The notes beneath the pieces were generated by a model, which was given only the letters and a program-made list of their open reading frames with translations, had not been told where the DNA came from and did not search any database. The position numbers and the translations under genes are program-made. From assembly GCA_035493895.1 (NCBI GenBank), contig DATJHM010000259.1:1-10172 (forward strand): a stretch of DNA of 10,172 nucleotides, given 5' to 3'. Of the stretch, positions 6,533 through 10,172 are shown in pieces. Every line of letters starts with the position of its first letter. Positions within the stretch are counted from its first letter, which is position 1. The DNA comes from DATJHM01 sp035493895 (GTDB lineage Bacteria; Chloroflexota; Ktedonobacteria; Ktedonobacterales; Ktedonobacteraceae).

Positions 6533-7030
6533 CTAAGAAGACGACTCAGTGTGCAGTGCGTCGGATAAGGCCAGGCGTGTTTGCGCGTGGCTTTCTAAGC
6601 GAGCGGTGAGTGCGGCATGCATGGTTTGCAGCGCCGAAATTTTCTGCTCAACCAGCGTGAGTTGCTGGCGAATAAGGGCATCGACGCGCTCCAACTGAGC
6701 GATTTTGGTAGGGATATCGGTCTCCTGCTTGAATGCAGCTTTTAATTGCCCACGTTCCTCTTCAGCCGTCAGGAGCACACGAATATCAACAAGGGAGAAA
6801 CCCAACAGATCACGGAGCTCTTTAATGCGTTCCAGTAACTGGATATCGAGATCGCTATAGCGGCGATAATTCCCTTCAGTCCGCTCAGTCGGAGGAAGCA
6901 ATCCCACCTCCTCGTAGTAACGCAGCGTGCGTTTGGTCATTCCAGTGCGCATGGCAACTTGCTCGATCGTGTAGGAGTGAGGTGCCTCGGGCGAGGGTTG
7001 GTCTGACGACGGTTGCCTGGAAGAAGCCAT
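6533..7030 (-). CDS. MerR-family transcriptional regulator
   Basis: A 165-aa regulator. YTIEQVAMRTGMTKRTLRYYEEVGLLPP (20-47) is the winged helix-turn-helix, and NYRRYSDLDIQLLERIKEL (54-72) the wing and following helix. Residues about 95-150 form a long Leu/Gln/Lys-rich dimerisation coiled coil. There is no Cys in the protein, which argues against metal or redox sensing of the MerR/CueR/SoxR kind and favours a ligand-type or adaptor-type regulator. The C-terminal part after the coil is very short, with no clear effector domain like that of BmrR. An unstructured Ser/Pro-rich extension (1-19) precedes the domain. MerR regulators bend their own promoter DNA to activate it; the operator candidate at 7093-7122 fits this. 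It is the first gene of the minus-strand block and divergent from the HEAT-like gene. Confidence 0.95.
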   Translation of the reverse strand: MASSRQPSSDQPSPEAPHSYTIEQVAMRTGMTKRTLRYYEEVGLLPPTERTEGNYRRYSDLDIQLLERIKELRDLLGFSLVDIRVLLTAEEERGQLKAAFKQETDIPTKIAQLERVDALIRQQLTLVEQKISALQTMHAALTARLESHAQTRLALSDALHTESSS

Positions 7031-7092
7031 AAGGGATTACACATCCTCTCCACACACGAGTGCATACGTTTTGTTCTCTGGAAGACACCTTC

Positions 7093-7122
7093 ACTGTACC
7101 ACAAGATTGACGTTAACGTCAA
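7093..7122 (-). promoter_or_regulatory. MerR-type operator/promoter upstream of merR
   Basis: On the minus strand TTGACG (7122-7117) begins a perfect 16-bp palindrome, TTGACGTTAACGTCAA (7122-7107). An 18-base spacer separates it from TACAGT (7098-7093), which matches 4 of 6 to TATAAT. A dyad placed between the -35 and -10 elements with a longer-than-usual spacer is the hallmark of MerR-family control. Transcription would start near 7086, about 55 bases before the merR ATG. This supports autoregulation. Whether the same regulator acts on the divergent gene at 7336 is not shown. Confidence 0.8.
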
Positions 7123-7239
7123 GGTGAACGCAGGAAAATACAAAAAATAGTAAAAAAAAAATAAATGCCGCCCCCGCCACTCATTTCCTCTGTGCAGATT
7201 GGCGCAATGGGCCAAAAAGCTCAGGATAAGAAACGCGTA

Positions 7240-7248
7240 TGATACAAT
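7240..7248 (+). promoter_or_regulatory. Possible extended -10 promoter of the HEAT-like gene
   Basis: TGA followed by TACAAT (7243-7248; 5 of 6 to TATAAT) is an extended -10. No -35 match is seen 16-18 bases upstream. A start near 7255 would give an 80-base leader. TTGGC-N7-GCCAA (7199-7215) lies just upstream and could be a small operator. Confidence 0.3.
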
Positions 7249-7335
7249 GAGAGAGATATGGGCATAAATTTTCTGAAGAAGCCTGGTGCTTCAGCGAAGA
7301 GATGCTAGTTATCATTGATACAAGGATGTGTGAAG

Positions 7336-8130
7336 ATGCATGATACGCTGTCTGCTCTCGTTGAAAGAGCATTAGCGGGCAATCAACGTCCCTTGGAATT
7401 TTATCTGCGCGAGCAGAGTCACTTGCCGGGACCAAAAGCGAATCTCGACCTTGCAGATGATATGCAGAGTTTGCTGGTCAAGGCAGTGTCACGTAATCCA
7501 GAACAAGTGCGCTCGCTATTGTATTATTTGATCAATTCCGACCGTCAGAAAGTTGCCAGCAACACTCCAGAAGAATTCATTATGCTCTGCGGTATTATCG
7601 CCTTTGGAGCCTGTGCGGCCGTCGTGCCAGCCTGGAGGGGAGAGGCCTACTCATTGCTCAGCCAGCATGCCTGTAGCGCGTACTGGCGTGTGCGAGAAGG
7701 GGTTGCGCTGGCCTATCAACATCTGTTGTATACCTGTGCTCAGGAGACGCTGGATCATTTTATGCAACTGGCCACTACGGGAAATTACTTGCATCAGCGG
7801 GCCGCTATCGTGGCGATTGCCGAGCCTGCGATCCTCTATTTGCCTGAGATGCTGCCTGCTGCATTGACGTTGCAGCGTATTGCGCTGGAGCGGCTCCAAT
7901 CGGTGGCACCGACAGAGCGTAAAAACGAGCAATTTCGTATTTTGCGCCGGACGCTGGGGTATACCCTGAGCGTGATCACCGCTGCTGCTCCCGAGCAGGG
8001 GTTCGCTTTAATGCGGGAATGTGCAACCTGGAACGATCCTGATATCCGCGAGGTTCTACGTGAGAATTTGAAGAAGAAGCGACTGGCAAAATTTGCGAAA
8101 GATGCGGAGGAGGTTGCAAAGTTACTGTAG
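7336..8130 (+). CDS. HEAT/ARM-like alpha-helical protein
   Basis: A protein of 264 aa, almost wholly alpha-helical, with no membrane segment, signal peptide or catalytic motif. Helix pairs are spaced like HEAT repeats: YWRVREGVALAYQHL (116-130), HQRAAIVAIAEPAIL (153-167) and, near the end, NDPDIREVLRENLKKKRL. This last pattern is common at the end of HEAT-type scaffold proteins and in AlkD-like DNA glycosylases. I see no clear catalytic Asp/Trp pair to claim a glycosylase. The ATG at 7336 is preferred because CAAGGA (7321-7326) stands 9 bases before it; a TTG at 7315 would place that site inside the gene. It is divergent from merR and separated from the methyltransferase gene by 252 bp. Probably a scaffold; function unknown. 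Confidence 0.7.
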   Translation: MHDTLSALVERALAGNQRPLEFYLREQSHLPGPKANLDLADDMQSLLVKAVSRNPEQVRSLLYYLINSDRQKVASNTPEEFIMLCGIIAFGACAAVVPAWRGEAYSLLSQHACSAYWRVREGVALAYQHLLYTCAQETLDHFMQLATTGNYLHQRAAIVAIAEPAILYLPEMLPAALTLQRIALERLQSVAPTERKNEQFRILRRTLGYTLSVITAAAPEQGFALMRECATWNDPDIREVLRENLKKKRLAKFAKDAEEVAKLL

Positions 8131-8164
8131 ACGGAAATGCGATGTGCGGGTGAAGTGGAAAACG

Positions 8165-8193
8165 TTGCTTGAAAAGAAGGTCTATGATATCAT
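8165..8193 (+). promoter_or_regulatory. Candidate promoter for the methyltransferase gene
   Basis: TTGCTT (8165-8170), 17 bases, TATCAT (8188-8193) with TGA just ahead, so an extended -10 with 5 of 6 matches. The -35 keeps TTG only. A start near 8200 would give a leader of about 180 bases that includes the two hairpins at 8309-8360. Confidence 0.4.
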
Positions 8194-8308
8194 TGCATCC
8201 GCAAGTTTTCGTGCCCTCAAGCGAGCGGGTCGTGAAAGATTATGCCTTCTGCCGCCTCCGAAGGGAAAGTCTACCCACACAATCCTAAAAGGTCGAGTGA
8301 AGATGCTG

Positions 8309-8360
8309 TAGGGGAGAGCACTCCTTTAGTATTGAAACCAGTAGATGAGGCGCTACTGGT
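8309..8360 (+). promoter_or_regulatory. Two adjacent hairpins in the leader of the methyltransferase gene
   Basis: The first is TAGGGGAG/CTCCTTTA around AGCA (8309-8328; 8 bp including two G·U pairs). The second is a perfect ACCAGTAG/CTACTGGT (8337-8344 with 8353-8360) around an 8-base loop. Neither is followed by a U tract, so they are not plain terminators. The second ends 4 bases before the only purine-rich candidate ribosome site (AAGAAG, 8365-8370), and could influence translation start. Function inferred, not known. Confidence 0.4.
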
Positions 8361-8382
8361 CGCAAAGAAGTTGTGAAATTAC

Positions 8383-9447
8383 ATGTCTCAGGTATTCTAC
8401 TGTATGAGCATGCCCGGTCTGGAAACGCTGGCCTATAGTGAGATTCGAGCGCAGATGCCAGATGCCGAACTGATCAAGTTCGCACGTGGCATTACGGTAT
8501 TCCGCACGGCAAGTGCACCCACCAGATTGCTTGAATTACGCACTGTAGAAGATGTTTTTGTGACGCTGGTCCATCTCAAAGGGCTGGGGCATGGGCCGGA
8601 CGCCCTGAAAGTCCTGCATAGCGCGGTCACACAGGCAGAGATCGCAAAGGCGTTAGCCATCTGGCGGCGCGTGTATGGCGCGCAGCCCGAGACCTGGAGA
8701 GTCGTCAGCCAGAAGTCCGGCTCGCACGACTTTCGTCGCAAGGATGCGGGTCAGGCGATCGAGAGTGCGTTGCAAAAAGCGCTGCCTCGAGGAATGCGCC
8801 GGGTAAAAGATGATGCTGATCTAGAGATCTGGCTCTGGCTCAGTGGAAGTGAGGCTCTGGTCGGATTGCGCATCAGTGATGCCTCCATGCGCCATCGTCG
8901 CTATAAGCAGGAGCATTTGCCTGCCTCGCTACGACCGACCGTTGCGGCGGCCATGAATATGCTGGCCCGTCCAACTGAGCAGGATATCGTTCTGGACCCG
9001 CTCTGTGGCGCTGGCACGATCCTGATCGAGCGCGCCTTGCAAACTCCCTATGATCGTCTGATCGGCGGCGATATTCGTCCCGAAGCGCTGCAAATGGCGC
9101 GGCGCAATGCGCGAGCCGCTGAGATCATCGTGAGCTGGCGTGAGTGGGATGCACGCAATCTCCCTCTGCAACCTGCAAGTGTCACGCGTATCATCTCCAA
9201 TCTGCCGTTTGGCAAGCAGATTGGTTCACATGAAGAGAATATCAGCTTATATCGTCGCTTGAGCGAGGAGTTTGCACGTGTCCTGGCCCCGGGCGGTATC
9301 ATGGTCACATTGACCAGCGAAGATCGCTTATGGGACGAGGTGCTACGCGAGCAAGGATGGAGAATAAGCAAAAAGCTGGTTCTGGTCATCCTCGGCCAAC
9401 CTGCCAGCATCTTTGTGGCGGAGCAGGCAAACACCGAGGGATCGTGA
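8383..9447 (+). CDS. THUMP-domain SAM-dependent RNA methyltransferase
   Basis: A 354-aa protein with an N-terminal ferredoxin-like/THUMP RNA-binding part (about 1-165) and a C-terminal Rossmann methyltransferase. HDFRRKDAGQAIESAL (115-130) is the end of the THUMP domain. HRRYKQEHLPASLRPTVAAAM (171-191) is the linker characteristic of the RlmL/Trm14/THUMPD group. DPLCGAGTILIE (205-216) is SAM motif I, GGDIRPEAL (228-236) supplies the acidic ribose contact Asp230, WDARNLPL (255-262) is motif III, and NLPFGKQIGS (273-282) is the catalytic motif IV (N/D-PPY-like). These enzymes make N2-methylguanosine; single-domain THUMP forms such as TrmN/Trm14 act on G6 of tRNA, whereas E. coli RlmKL acts on 23S rRNA. 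tRNA is the better guess. An in-frame TGA at 8374 fixes the start region; the ribosome site is weak (AAGAAG, 12 bases away). Confidence 0.9.
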   Translation: MSQVFYCMSMPGLETLAYSEIRAQMPDAELIKFARGITVFRTASAPTRLLELRTVEDVFVTLVHLKGLGHGPDALKVLHSAVTQAEIAKALAIWRRVYGAQPETWRVVSQKSGSHDFRRKDAGQAIESALQKALPRGMRRVKDDADLEIWLWLSGSEALVGLRISDASMRHRRYKQEHLPASLRPTVAAAMNMLARPTEQDIVLDPLCGAGTILIERALQTPYDRLIGGDIRPEALQMARRNARAAEIIVSWREWDARNLPLQPASVTRIISNLPFGKQIGSHEENISLYRRLSEEFARVLAPGGIMVTLTSEDRLWDEVLREQGWRISKKLVLVILGQPASIFVAEQANTEGS

Positions 9448-9580
9448 AATACGCTGTTCCGATCCTTGAAGCAAGAAAGAAATGTAGCGTTCTACCACAA
9501 AAATTGCAGCGAGCACAGGACGTAATGGGCTGGAGATAGCGCTGACCTGTCGTTTGCATGTAGTTGGTTGCGAGAAGTGA

Positions 9581-9598
9581 AAGGGGATTACTCCATTG
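9581..9598 (+). promoter_or_regulatory. Ribosome binding site fixing a TTG start of efp
   Basis: AAGGGGA (9581-9587) stands 8 bases before TTG (9596-9598). An in-frame TGA at 9578-9580 rules out any earlier start. The first ATG in frame (9632) would remove the conserved FRNGM strand and has no such site, so the TTG is the likely initiator. Confidence 0.8.
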
Positions 9599-10168
9599 GG
9601 TAATACAACAACTGCCGAATTTCGTAACGGTATGGTGATCCGTTTCAACAATGAGCTGTATACCATCACTGAATTCCATCATGTGAGTCCAGGAAACTGG
9701 CGCGCATTTGTGCGCACCAATCTGAAGAGCCTGCGCACCGGGCGCGTCATTGAGCAGCGCTTCCGGGCCGGTGAAGATATCGATGAAGTACGCGTCGAAC
9801 ATCAGACGTGGCAATTCCTCTATGTCGATGGCGATGAGTATGTATTCATGAATACGGAGTCATTTGATCAGCAGCCATTGGCAAAAGAGATGCTGGGGGA
9901 TGCCATACGCTTTTTGAAAGAGCAAGATGAAGTCACCTTGCTGGTCGATAGCGAGACTGAGACTATCGTCGCCGTTGAACTGCCCAATTTCCTGGAATTG
10001 ACCGTAGAGAGTGCCGAGCCGGGTATCCGTGGCGATACGGCGAACAACGTCACGAAGCCTGCCACGTTGGAGACCGGGACCGTCGTCAACGTGCCCCTGT
10101 TTGTCAATCCAGGCGATAAAATCCGCATTGACACGCGCACCGGCAAATATATTGAGCGTGTGAAGTAG
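9596..10168 (+). CDS. efp: Translation elongation factor P
   Basis: A 190-aa, complete EF-P, which binds the ribosome between the P and E sites and relieves stalling at polyproline. Domain I begins EFRNGMVIRFNNELYTITEFHHVSPGNWRAFVRT (about 8-41). Domain II includes YVFMNTESFDQQPL, and domain III ends with PGIRGDTANNVTKPATLETGTVV and VPLFVNPGDKIRIDTRTGKYIERVK, the family signature. Residue 34 at the tip of the loop is Asn (PGN34WRAF). E. coli has Lys34, modified by beta-lysylation, and other bacteria have Arg34, modified by rhamnose. The remainder is well conserved, so the protein is probably functional but without those modifications. Start is TTG. A gap of 148 bp separates it from the methyltransferase gene; no promoter was clear in the gap. 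Confidence 0.97.
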   Translation: MGNTTTAEFRNGMVIRFNNELYTITEFHHVSPGNWRAFVRTNLKSLRTGRVIEQRFRAGEDIDEVRVEHQTWQFLYVDGDEYVFMNTESFDQQPLAKEMLGDAIRFLKEQDEVTLLVDSETETIVAVELPNFLELTVESAEPGIRGDTANNVTKPATLETGTVVNVPLFVNPGDKIRIDTRTGKYIERVK

Positions 10169-10172
10169 CAAT

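Noticed and set aside
7273..7294. Small inverted repeat CTGAAG...CTTCAG before the HEAT-like gene
   Set aside because: Only 6 bp with a 10-base loop and no U tract. Such pairings are expected by chance in a 284-bp spacer.
7315..7335. An earlier TTG start for the HEAT-like protein
   Set aside because: It would put the AAGGA ribosome site inside the gene. The ATG at 7336 has that site at a normal distance.
8093..8311. A 72-codon plus-strand frame overlapping the end of the HEAT-like gene
   Set aside because: It begins inside the HEAT-like coding region in another frame, is Arg/Lys-rich with no recognisable domain, and has no ribosome site. It runs through the candidate promoter at 8165-8193.
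1..10172. CRISPR, mobile element, toxin-antitoxin or defence system
   Set aside because: No array of regular repeats, transposase, integrase, terminal inverted repeats or paired small toxin-antitoxin genes was seen on either strand.

Overview
The window looks like a chromosomal stretch of a free-living, GC-moderate bacterium. The gene families and their style (Cys-pair lipoprotein, degenerate asparagine-synthetase homologue, two-TM C39-like protein, HEAT-like protein, EF-P with a PGNWR loop) fit Chloroflexota best, perhaps the Ktedonobacteria. That placement is inference from family resemblance; no rRNA or phylogenetic marker was searched. There is no insertion sequence, CRISPR array, tRNA or rRNA gene, and no sign of a phage or a defence island.

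Layout. (1) 1-408 (+) is the 3' part of a lipoprotein gene. It converges on 431-2014 (-), an intact asparagine-synthetase-like protein whose catalytic motifs are nearly all replaced. A terminator-like hairpin (477-518) lies inside the 3' end of that second gene. (2) A 321-bp AT-rich divergent spacer (2015-2335) with two possible extended -10 promoters leads to 2336-3349 (+), a membrane-anchored C39-like protease. A perfect 21-bp stem hairpin (3359-3409) serves as a two-way terminator against the next, convergent gene. (3) A minus-strand block follows: merR-type regulator (7030-6533), MFS exporter (6441-5101), lipoyl/octanoyl transferase or ligase family protein (5108-4350, overlapping the MFS stop by 8 bp), then a PIG-L/LmbE deacetylase (4252-3425). 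A perfect 16-bp palindrome inside a TTGACG-N18-TACAGT promoter sits upstream of merR and is a textbook MerR-type operator. (4) A plus-strand run carries a HEAT-like helical protein (7336-8130), a THUMP-domain RNA methyltransferase (8383-9447) and translation elongation factor P (9596-10168, TTG start, Asn at the loop-tip position normally held by Lys or Arg).

How the genes may work together. The MerR regulator probably senses a compound and controls itself, and perhaps the adjacent exporter. Coupling of the lipoate-family gene to the exporter is by overlap only; no pathway link is evident. The methyltransferase and EF-P both act on the translation apparatus but have a 148-bp gap. Most of the window is ordinary. 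The points most worth a second look are the catalytically degenerate asparagine synthetase homologue and the Asn34 EF-P.
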